Made by a program: the position numbers and the translations under genes. From Heliopora coerulea (taxonomy: Eukaryota; Cnidaria; Anthozoa; Scleralcyonacea; Helioporidae), in the NCBI GenBank assembly GCA_030142905.1, contig JASJOG010000010.1, positions 3,979,576-4,043,575 of the forward strand: a DNA stretch of 64,000 bases, written 5' to 3'. The notes below the pieces were generated by a model. The model was not told the DNA's origin. It made no database searches and saw only the letters and a program-made list of their open reading frames with translations. Positions 26,701 to 35,825 of the stretch are shown piece after piece; position 1 is the first letter of the stretch; every line of letters starts with the position of its first letter.

Positions 26701-29700
26701 CTATCTTCACCTTTGGGAGGAGATTTTCTTCTTAAGACCTTGCAGGATATTGAGGGAATCACAAAGTTCAAGTTATTTCAATGCCATTCTGAGTCCTTGA
26801 GGTGTGTGTGTTTTGAATTTCCTCAGACAAGGAGTACACCCTGTGGCTGAAACAATGCTGAAAGATGTACTCAAATATTACTATAAAGTAATTAACTTGT
26901 CTTCTCAATCAAAAAGTTCTTGAAGAGAAATCAAATTACAGTTTTGAAGGGTACCACAATTTATGATATGCAGCTCCAGTTCTCAAAAAAATATCCTTAG
27001 CTGTGCTACTTAAAGTGTGCCTGAAATTCTGCATTCATAATCATATTAATTACCTTGCCAACATGTCTGCAGTCAAATCTGCAGCTAGTTTACTTGCTGT
27101 TCTACTAAAGTTTGCTCCTTTTGATATGCAATACTTTTTGATTACTCTAGTAAGGAAAGTAAATATTTTTGAGAATAGGCATGGTGAGAGTGGCTATTAT
27201 TTGAAATATGTTCATTGTTAAAAAAAATGCCAAAAAGAAATCTAATGTGTGCTACAGTAAGTTACTGTACTAACTGACACCAACATGTACTGATGGGTAC
27301 ATAACAAAATAACAAAGAGAAATACAGATCAATTAATAAAAATGATATGATACATTATATACTTAATGACTGATCCTGAGGGAAACAGTTTTGTTTTCCC
27401 GACAGGTTTGATGTATCCCAAGATGAAGTCTTGGGAAACATTGAAACTCGACAGAAAACAAATTAAACTGTTTCCCAAGGGAAAAGACATTAAGTGTTTT
27501 GTTATATAGCAATGGAGTCAAGAAAAAAAGGAAACAAGTTAACTCTGACCTTGATAGTTTCTGTAGGTTTTTCAGTGGCAATTCATCTGCTGAAACCTCC
27601 ATACGAAATACAAAAAGTGATGCAACATCAGTTTTGGTAGCCTTTTGTGTATTTGCTGCATCTTTTCCCTCTATAAGATGTTGTATTTCACCATGTGAAA
27701 GATTGGAAAAATGTAGTTTCTTAACTTCAGGCTCTATTCACATCTTTGTATAAAACAAATGTTCATCTGCTACTGGACTTTGTGCTATTTTTTGCCAGAT
27801 TTCATGTGACACTCTTCAATCATGTGCTAATGATGTACTTTGTTCACATGCTGTTGTAGCCCACTTGGGCAACAATTTTGAAATTGTTGCCCATGCAGGA
27901 TACATTTAGATTTAGACAAGGCCATGTGACCATAATTCAACCAGTGGCAGTTAGTGTTACCTCTAGCAAAACTCCAGCTATATAACAATAAGAATTGTAG
28001 TATTAAGATATACTCTTACAGTACTGTACCAATGTACCTGTATTATTCCATTGGATTTTTAAGATAGTCCTTTACAATAATTCATCCAGATCATACACTT
28101 AAATTGTGTGAAATGTTTCTTAAGATTTTGGATCACTAACATCAAGTCAAAAATATTCATTGGATATTTCTATTGCCAAGTGACTTTTTCAAATACAGAT
28201 GTCTCACCCAGTTTCTATTCTAGTTGCTGTTTCACTCTCAGACAATAGGCCTATGCTTGGAATGCCTCATCCTTATTTTAGTTTCAGCATCAACCTTTTA
28301 TCATTTTAAAAGTTGTTTTGCTCAGCCAAATCAGCATTCTACAGCAGTTTTATAACAGTGCTTGAAAAGCAAACAATTTGCAAGAATGCAGGAAACCATT
28401 TGACCTCTTTTATGTAGGTAACAACTTTGTACAGTATACCCTCTTCATGCCAACAAAATGTAATGATTAAACTGCATTTTGGCATGACCTATGTTTGCAA
28501 CACATGGAATTTTCAGTTGTGGCTTAAAATTGTACAAAAAAATTAAGGCTGTCTTGGAAGAGATTAATACTAAATGTACATGCTCCAATACAGGTAGTTG
28601 TTGAGTGAAGCCAAGAATTAGGTGAAGGATGGTCAATTAGTAAACTTCTTGAATTCATTGCTGGGTTGCTGGCCATGAACAAATTATATAAATCAAGTTA
28701 TATCTGACTTAATCACCTAGTTTGAAAAGTGTGATGCAGAAATATGAAAGCAAAATGATTTCATTTATTGGGCTGCCTGTGTGCTGAATACTTACATAAT
28801 TTCATTAGCAAACCATTCAAATGCCTTTTATACTTTTCATTTTGTTGTTCAGAGTCTTTTTTCAGGGGAATCCCATGGAAGTATGTTTTTTTGAATGATG
28901 TCACAATGTACAGCATAACATACAGTACCTGTAGGCCATAGAGGCTCAATACCTACATAGACTCAACAAGCTTCCTTTTCTGGTAGTCTTTAAGCTTTGT
29001 TGCTGAAATGTCATCCAAATTTCCATTTTTGATCTTGATAAGATCCTTTTTTACTTCATCTTCAATTTGATCAACCTGAATAAATTTTGCCAATTTCCAT
29101 TAGCCAACACTGCATTTCTGAGCTAAGTTGAATTCACAAGTCCCAATGCCAATTTATTTGTATGACATATAATGTTTATCAAAGAAACTTAAAAGTTCAG
29201 GGAAAAAGCAGTTGTTCTCAACTTGTAAAGTTAATTTAAACTGCAAAGCTACTGTGCTAGAAATATTTATTTAACAATTAGTAAGCCAATCTGCCATGAA
29301 AAAATGAAAATAATACAAAATTCATAAAGATAAAGCCCTTACACTTTGTCTACATTTTAAAAATAGAAATTAAGAGATAGGATTTCTTCATCAAATTGAG
29401 CATACCTTCCTCATAACCCTGGGACCTCCTTCAGCATTCTTATCAATTAATAGCCATCCTGCAGCCATAGCTTTATTGAAACCAATTTTTGCACCAGGAA
29501 ATGAGCTCTGAAATTCAAAACCAATCAACAGTATAGTCACATGCCAGGGTAAAAACATAACATAATCAAAGATTTTTTAATTGACAGTACTTCACATGAT
29601 TACTTACACTGTTATGTAATCTGACTGTTAAAAATATTAATTTTTAAATTTAATACTTGAACTTGAGGGAAATCAGAGAAACAAGGTCCTGTTAATACTG

Positions 29701-30953
29701 CTCCTTTTGTTCATATAAATGTATGTATTAACTTGGTAGGTGTTAGGTAAAAGTGGGAAACAGAAAGTGTTCTACATTTCCACTGTTAAACTGGCTAATT
29801 TGGAAAATTTTGGATCACAAAAAATTTTTGCTGTCATGTGAAGGTGGCTCAGAAAACTAAAAAATTAATTTTGTTCAAATATTTCTGCCTCTAAATACCC
29901 TTTGAAAATTCTATGACATGAACACACTGTATAATGTCTTGGTAATGTATGTGAACTGAAGCATCAAAACTCCAGTTCATTCTTTTCACATCTACTACAG
30001 GGTGTATTAAAAAAACCGCAAACTCCTTTGAAATCAGATATTTATGAAAGTTGCATAATTTAGCACTAATTGATCCCAAGGGTGCGTAAACACAATTCAT
30101 GCTTGGGGATGTCGAAATTTGTGCTGTGTGGTTATTCTAATAACAAGGAAAATTAAAACATATTTTCAAATCCCAGAAGCATAATTAGTTGCACAGGCAC
30201 TGAAATGCTATTTGCAGTATCTATTTATGCAAATTATAGTGTTTGCAGTTTTTTTGATACACCCTGTATAACTATGTGTCCATCAGATAGTGAATTTTGC
30301 CATCTGGATAGATATCAGATGAGTTGGGTAGTGAAAAAAAGATATACAATTGGCCAGATACTAAACATGCTCTTTTGAAAAGAAAAGAGAAGGGTTTTAT
30401 AGTATTCTGGGCATTTTCACCATTGTCTGGTAATAGTGGTCTTAATGCAGAGGCACAAAGACTTCATTTCCACATTGTATTCTGTATTCTTATTGGCAGA
30501 GATTTATATTACATATTTTACCATGAGCTCCTTTTGTAAAATTCCATTTGTTTGATGCACACGAGAAAACAAAACGGCTTCGTGGCTACCATCCTCTGCA
30601 ACTCCTTGGCCTTCTGCCGACAATTGAAAAGTCTTGAATTCTTTTTGCTCAACTTTTATTACCTATGAATACAATTTATGTTACAATAAAGCCTGCAATG
30701 CTAAAATGCTGAAAATAAAACAAGTATTCATAATAAGGAAGTAAGGAAACTAAAAACAGTAATTTCCAAAATAATTCCAAAGACAAATTAGTTACTCATT
30801 ACTAACATCATCCAATACTTCCAAACTTTTAACCACTCCAACGAGGACTTGATGATCAACTTTCCATTTACTTGCCACTTCCAATGTATCAAGGTTTCCT
30901 TTTTCGTCGAGAACAGACAAAAGTTTCTTGTCTAAGAGTTCAGAATTCATCAT
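14671..30953 (-). CDS. FARSA: FARSA, cytosolic phenylalanine-tRNA ligase alpha subunit (complete)
   Basis: The protein pairs with FARSB as an (alpha-beta)2 enzyme that charges tRNA-Phe in the cytosol. Thirteen exons on the minus strand join in phase: 30953-30807, 30662-30522, 29507-29406, 29075-28957, 27146-27054, 25502-25374, 24475-24360, 23747-23657, 22796-22697, 21043-20875, 19351-19274, 19200-19086 and 14776-14671. They give 501 residues (the human protein is about 508). The N-terminal part is winged-helix-like ([10 protein letters not shown], then [10 protein letters not shown]). The catalytic core shows [40 protein letters not shown], class II motif 2 ([21 protein letters not shown] region), [25 protein letters not shown] and motif 3 GLSLER before PTMIKYGI. 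The start is read as ATGATG at 30953-30948; an upstream in-frame ATG (31007) is possible but does not fit the family. Introns carry a hAT-like element, MITEs, a minisatellite and a pentamer satellite. Confidence 0.95.
14841..15400. repeat. 42-bp minisatellite with 126-bp higher-order period
   Basis: About twelve to thirteen units recur in register, anchored by GTTCTTCCTGG or AGATCTTCC at 15011, 15053, 15095, 15137, 15179, 15221, 15263, 15305 and 15347, all exactly 42 bp apart. Older units to the left have small indels. The AGATCTTCC variant returns every third unit (14886, 15011, 15137, 15263), so the true period is 126 bp. Because 42 is a multiple of three, several frames stay open as 14-residue repeats on both strands. 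It lies inside the last FARSA intron, starting about 65 bp from the final exon, so these frames are probably not genes. Confidence 0.85.
15640..15875. mobile_element. Foldback MITE, copy 2 (relative of 3571-3977)
   Basis: The left half has TGCCGTGACTGATCGTAAAG and CTTCGTCAGAGAAAGAAACG. The right half has the matching inverted parts CCTTTGCTCGAAACGTT and GGTCACGGCAGTTACCAACC. Both blocks also occur in the element at 3571-3977. The element is non-coding. Confidence 0.6.
17262..17480. repeat. Pentamer satellite (GTAAA/GTGAA)n
   Basis: This is a near-continuous run of GTAAA, GTGAA and GCAAA pentamers. The minus-strand frames rich in Phe, Thr, Ser and Leu that cover it are by-products of the repeat. 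It lies in the last FARSA intron. Confidence 0.9.
17692..17762 (-). repeat. tRNA-like SINE fragment
   Basis: On the minus strand TACTGGTGGCACAGT resembles an A box, followed about 40 bases later by AGGGTTCAATTCTGG with a B-box core GGTTCAATTC. It is degenerate and not a functional tRNA. Confidence 0.4.
18098..19015. mobile_element. hAT-like non-autonomous element, 18-bp perfect TIRs, TSD CTAAGTTC
   Basis: The perfect 18-bp terminal inverted repeats TAGTGATTGACCGATCAT lie at 18098-18115 and, complemented, at 18998-19015. An exact 8-bp duplication CTAAGTTC flanks them (18090-18097 and 19016-19023). A subterminal block with AATCGGTCCGATTCCGATT occurs near both ends in the same orientation, alongside other CCGATT repeats. 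There is no transposase. The element sits in the last FARSA intron, its right end 62 bp beyond the TSD-free distance to the exon donor region at 19086. Confidence 0.92.
19471..19644. mobile_element. Palindromic MITE in FARSA intron
   Basis: The left arm CAAGACGAAACTGATCACGG and the right arm read inward, CAAGACGAAACTGATCGCGA, match at 18 of 20 positions. Similarity continues into TGATATTTC. The similarity also reaches outward into TATAAA on both sides, so the true ends may be slightly wider. It lies just upstream of FARSA exon 11 (19351-19274) in transcription order. Confidence 0.65.
19788..19855 (-). repeat. tRNA-like SINE fragment
   Basis: On the minus strand GAGCTCACTGGTTAGCTTG looks like an A-box region, and GGTTATGGGTTTGGTCCCCG holds a B-box-like GGTTTGGTCCC. 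A cloverleaf cannot be drawn confidently, so it is called a tRNA-derived repeat. Confidence 0.45.
20719..20748. repeat. (TA)n microsatellite
   Basis: A pure TA run of about 15 repeats in FARSA intronic DNA. Confidence 0.9.
21280..21430. repeat. Interrupted trinucleotide/hexanucleotide tract
   Basis: GCAGCAGCAGC-type runs are followed by four GGAGTT units (about 21397-21421). The Ala/Thr-rich minus-strand frame over it is a repeat artefact. It lies in the FARSA intron between exons 9 and 10. Confidence 0.6.
24075..24209. mobile_element. Short palindromic MITE
   Basis: The left arm has GCGAAACCAGATTACAGTAG and ACATAGTTTT. The right arm has the complementary AAAACTATGTTGTACTGTAG and TTGGTTTCGC. 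It is 135 bp, non-coding, in a FARSA intron about 150 bp from exon 7. Confidence 0.65.
25830..26435. repeat. Two copies of a short palindromic repeat, the first split by an insertion
   Basis: Copy 2 (about 26323-26435) runs from TTAACTCATTAAGTGACAGG through AAATACTTAAGTGCACCC to CCCCTATAATGGG. Copy 1 has the same left half at 25833-25880 (CTCATTAAAGGGCAGGGCTC) and the same right half at 26276-26310 (ACTAAAATGCACCCTGCCCC). It is interrupted by the element at 25895-26267. Confidence 0.65.
25895..26267. mobile_element. hAT-like MITE inserted into a palindromic repeat
   Basis: The ends are CAAGGGTGTCACAAC and, complemented, CAGGGGTGTTGGAAG. The flanks are GCCAGAGT (25887-25894) and GCTAGAGT (26268-26275), an 8-bp duplication with one mismatch. 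Internal sequence shares the GGGCATGCT...AAAATTTTGAAATCT block with the G-rich elements at 7428 and 46929. Non-coding. Confidence 0.65.
29998..30266. mobile_element. mariner-like MITE, TA target duplication
   Basis: The terminal inverted repeats are CAGGGTGTATTAAAAAAACC at the left and CAGGGTGTATCAAAAAAACT read inward from the right (18 of 20). Both continue into GCAAAC. TA flanks both sides (29996-29997 and 30267-30268), as in Tc1/mariner. It is 269 bp, non-coding, in FARSA intron 2. Confidence 0.85.
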
Positions 30954-31096
30954 TGGACAGAAGTGAAAATTGAAAAGTGTTCGACAACTGTGTGCACGGA
31001 ACTTCACGTTTGTTTGCCGAAGTTTCCGACATCATGACGATCACCCCTCCTCATTTGAAATCAAAACTTTGATACCTTACCCCTGACTCACTTAAG
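30954..31096. promoter_or_regulatory. Bidirectional promoter region between FARSA and RNF170
   Basis: Only 143 bp separate the two divergent start codons, so both 5' UTRs and core promoters must overlap here. No TATA box is visible, which fits housekeeping promoters. Function is inferred from spacing alone. Confidence 0.6.
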
Positions 31097-34000
31097 ATGG
31101 CGGATGGCTGGGAAATAAAACGTCAAGAAGGAACGTACGTGGAAGGTGTGGGGAACGAGGTTTTGCTAGGTCTTGGCGCATCTCTTGCAATTTTTATACC
31201 TATAGTTATTACTTTTCTTGTAAAAAGGACTACTCACGTTCAAATACATCCAGCAGAAGCCGAACACGTTCGGGCAACTAGAGAAAGACTCGGAGTGGGA
31301 GAAAATGTCAATAATTCTAATCAGGATTTCAACAGGACGAACCGATCGACTCCTCCAAGGAACATTAATGCTGGGGAGCCATGTCCTATCTGCTTAGGAC
31401 AGCCGAGACTTTTGGTTGTCACCAACTGTGGACATGGGTTTTGTGGTGAGAATCAACACAGTATATTACATAAATATGAAAGAAACAAACGTATGTTGTT
31501 ATGCACCTGTTAATGTTAAACCCGAGTTGGGGAGGCCTTGAAGGTGTGGGGGAGTTGATTTTTCTAAAGAATTTTGTGTCAAAATCCCAAACCTGTGACG
31601 TAAAATATGGGTCAATTCAGATCAAATCCTCCTCACCTGTGGGAAAAAAAAGATTCCCAAAGTTTTTAGTCAAATAATCAGTAAACAAATTCCTCTGGGT
31701 TTTACCCTAGTTTTCAATAAGTTTTGTTATATATGTACTAAAAGTGACTAGTAGCTGAGATGATTATAAACATGTGTTTTACAGATTGAAGTCATAAATG
31801 TGGTTTTATTCAAATCAAAATTTCTTCTGAACTTTGAAGGGTAGTATTGGTGATAGAATTACTGCAATTATGGTGATTGGTAGAAATCCTTTGAGTAAGT
31901 TTTACTCATTATCAGGAATGCAAAACATAACAAAAACTTTGTTGAAATGTTGATTTTTAATAAAAGCTGCACCTTTTCAAGTTCATTTGATTCCATTGTT
32001 TTACATTTTTCTGCTCCAGTTGGACCTAATTTGGCAAGTACAATTTATAACTAGGTGCTAATCTGTCAATAGAATCATTTACACTGGGAGATTGACATTG
32101 GGAGCATATTGGCAAGCACGAATGCTATAACACTCACCTCATTATAGTTGCTTTAGTGTAATGTACAAAATTGTAACTATAGTAATTTGGGGTTTTAGGC
32201 ATCTGTGTCACAACGTACTGGCGTACACGTTCATCTTTTCGAGCAATGAACTGCCCAGTTTGCCGGCAGCAGGTATGGGACCACAAATTAATGTTATATT
32301 TGAGAATCAGTTGTATTTATTATGAGAATTGTTGGCTACCATCTGGATTTGAGATGGGATAGCTTTGTTTTTAACTGAATTTTAGACTTTCTTTCTCAGT
32401 GTAAAATATATGTAATTTTATCTGGTATCCATCCATGATATTAGCAAAAAAATTACCAATACAAAGTATCTATATCAGGATTGTTGTGTATAGACTTTTT
32501 TATAATAATCCCTGTGTAAACTCAACTGAGTGACAATTAAATCAGGTATTGTCAAAAATTACTGATATAAGTAGACTTTCACAGATAGGCTTTAGTGCAT
32601 ATGATGTTGTATTGACTCATACTCTTAGGTCTTTGATATTTCATTTTTGCTACCACTTTGATCATACAGCTGCAATTTGCAGTTACTGAACATTGACTTA
32701 TCAGAGATTTATTGATTTTAATGTATTGGAGACAATTTGTGATTGATACCAATATAGATACCTTCCTCAAAATGCTTCTAAGAGTGTCAAATTTGTATAC
32801 CCTAAATGCTAACCAGGAATTCAGTGGAAATCTTAATCTAAGTATGAAAATCAAATCCCAACTCAATTTATGAACAAGAAGAGTCATCCTTTTTTTCAAA
32901 AACGATAAGACAAATCACAGCATCTTTAAAAGAGATATTTACTGACATTTTGTTGCCAACACTCAACATTATCAAAATGAAATATAATACAATTAAAATG
33001 ATTTTTATGATGTACATGTACCTGTAAGATATATTTTCATGAGTAAATAATTAATAGCCAATGAGAAGGAGAAAAATTGAGAAAGGTTAGAACAAGGAGA
33101 CTAGAACAGAACTAACATTTTCATTAAGAAAGGGCTTAAATTTTTTGAAGTGAGAAGACTTTCCCTAATATGCGACTCAAGTATTGAGTTGCTTGAAGAC
33201 AAGATAGAAATGTCATTAGAAGAGACAGGATGGCAAGCTTCAGTAGAGTAACTTACAATAAAATGCTTGAGGGAGATAGGTGAGTTTCTTGCATAGGCAG
33301 TGGAATGGGGTTAAGGGGAGCTGGTTTCCTCCTATAATAACACTGGACCCATGAGGAATGCACGTTACTGGACCTCTCGGGAGAACAGCTCAGGTAGGTG
33401 ATAGGGTTATCCAGTATAAATAAAGACACTTATCCACTTATAGCCCCCCCCAACATTTCTGACCACAGGGCTTGGCCCCTTAATAGTTTCAGGTCTGTAA
33501 TAAGAACATACTTTTTACCTTGTTTAACTGATGGTGTATGAATATTTTGTCCCAACTCATGTTTTTATTCATGAAATCTAAGTACTGAAATGCTTCTACA
33601 AATATTTGTTTATTTAAACTATTTGAAATTTTGATGGGAGGTCAGCAGTTTACACCACCCTTGTTTTACTTTTTCATAACAATTAGCTTCAGTATCCAAC
33701 ATCAGGCATCTTTCTTCACCAATGGTTACTTGGCCATAAAAGGTGACAGTCTGATATGTTTATTATTATTATTATAATTTATCTTTATACAGGTTTGCTT
33801 GTTCAGCTATAAATACAAGCTGTTATCCTTCAAGGACCTGTGTCTAAGATATAAAATATGTAAACATAAGTTAAAATGGAAGTTAAATGGAAATTAAGGT
33901 AAAATATGAAAGTTCAACAAGCTAAAAAATATCATTTAATATTTTTCTTTTAAATAAAATAAAACTGTTTTCATCACGAATCTCCTTCGGTAGTTTATTA

Positions 34001-35775
34001 AAAACTAATATTCCTTGAAAGTGGAAACTTCTTCCAGATGCAGTCTTCACATTTGGAATTTTGAGAAGGGAATTATTCTTCTGAGTATCATGATTGTAAT
34101 TAATTTTGCAGAAATGATTGTCGAAATAATGTGGACCAAGTGTATTCATACATTTAAATACTTCGATTAACGCCTTTTTTTGAAACGTTACACCAATCAC
34201 ATCAGAGGATGGTGGATTTTTCCTGTCAATAACCAGCATTGCTTTTCTACGAACTGCGTCTAATTTATCAATACGGGTTGTTGGTAGTCCTAAATATAAC
34301 GTGCAGCAGTAGGTCATTATCGGTATTGCCTGCTCTTGCAAAGGTTTGTGAAAGAGTAGCTGACGACCGGGTAAAAGATTACGGTGAAAACCATCAAACT
34401 TTAAAAGAACCTCTACAATTTGCTTACACCAAGCATTGCTCGACCGTGACGGCATTAATAAAAGTGATTGATTCCTAGAAATTAGCTATTGATGATAGGA
34501 AATGCACTGTCGCTGTATTTCTTGACCTCCGAAAAGCCTTCGATATCATCGACCACTCGATGCTTTTAAAGAAATTACGTGATTACGATTTCGATGAAAA
34601 TGCAATCAAGTGGTTTGTTTCCTACCTCACAGATAGACAGCAATATGTCGTTTATCAAAACGCTCAATCTGACCTTGAATATGTAACTAATGGTGTTCCT
34701 CAAGGATCGGTATTGGGCCCGACGCTATTCTGCCTATATTATAACACGATTGTTCACAGCTGCACGGAATGTGGCCCTTTTTTATATGCGGATGATACTG
34801 AAGTGCACCATTCGAATAAAGACTTGGCATTAGCACAGGAGAAGATTAATATAGATTTGATGAACGTCGATCAATGGTTACTACAAAACAGAATGATAGT
34901 CAATGTCAAGAAAACTAAGTCGCTTCTAATTGGGTCAAAATTCGCCATAAAGAAGGCTGGAAAGCTTGAAGTTCGACTTAGTGATGAGACTGTAGAACAA
35001 GTTGATTCATTCGATTGTCTGGGTCTTCGTTTTAGTAACTGTTTGTTGTGGGAATCACATATTACAATAATATGTCGAAGGACACATTCAAGACTTAGTC
35101 TATTAAATAGGATCTCTGCATTTCTTCCCAAGCCTGTTTTATGTAGGATCTACAAACAAACTATTTTACCAATCTTAGATTATTGTTCAATTGTGTGGCA
35201 TGACTGTGGCTCCACGTTAACAAGACAAGTTGAACTGGTTCAAAATCGAGCGATGAGAATTATTTTGAAAGAAGGAAAGAAAAAGTATACCCAGGAAATG
35301 CGCAATGATTTAAATCTTTTAATTTTGTTTAATAGGAGAAGATTTTTTAGATATGTACTAATTTTTAAAATTTTAAATAATTTAAATTGTCCTGAACAAT
35401 TATTAGACGTTTTTAAATTACGTAGTAGTGTAAGAAACAGAGAACTCCGAGATGAAACGTTATTGGATTTACCAAAAGTTAAAACTAAGATGGGACAAAC
35501 AATGTTTGCGTACGCCGGTGCAAAGGACTGGAATTCTCTGCCTACATATATCAGAAAAATAACTTTTATTACTAGTTTTAAACGTTCTATTTATATGTAT
35601 CTTTTAGACAGTGATAAAGATTTTCATATTTGTAGTTTATAGATTAATTTAGATTGTTTTTTTTTTCAATTTTTTTCAATTTTGTTACATAGTTAATTTA
35701 TGTTTTATTAGCACTGTTCTCCCGTTAATACCAGCTTTTATGCTGATGGGATTTTTTTAACAGTATAAATAAAGA

Positions 35776-35825
<50 letters not shown>

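Noticed and set aside
34319..35642. The reverse transcriptase as a retron, group II intron or host defence RT
   Set aside because: Motif order, C-terminal WNSLP-type block and the TTA tail fit a CR1/L2-type LINE.
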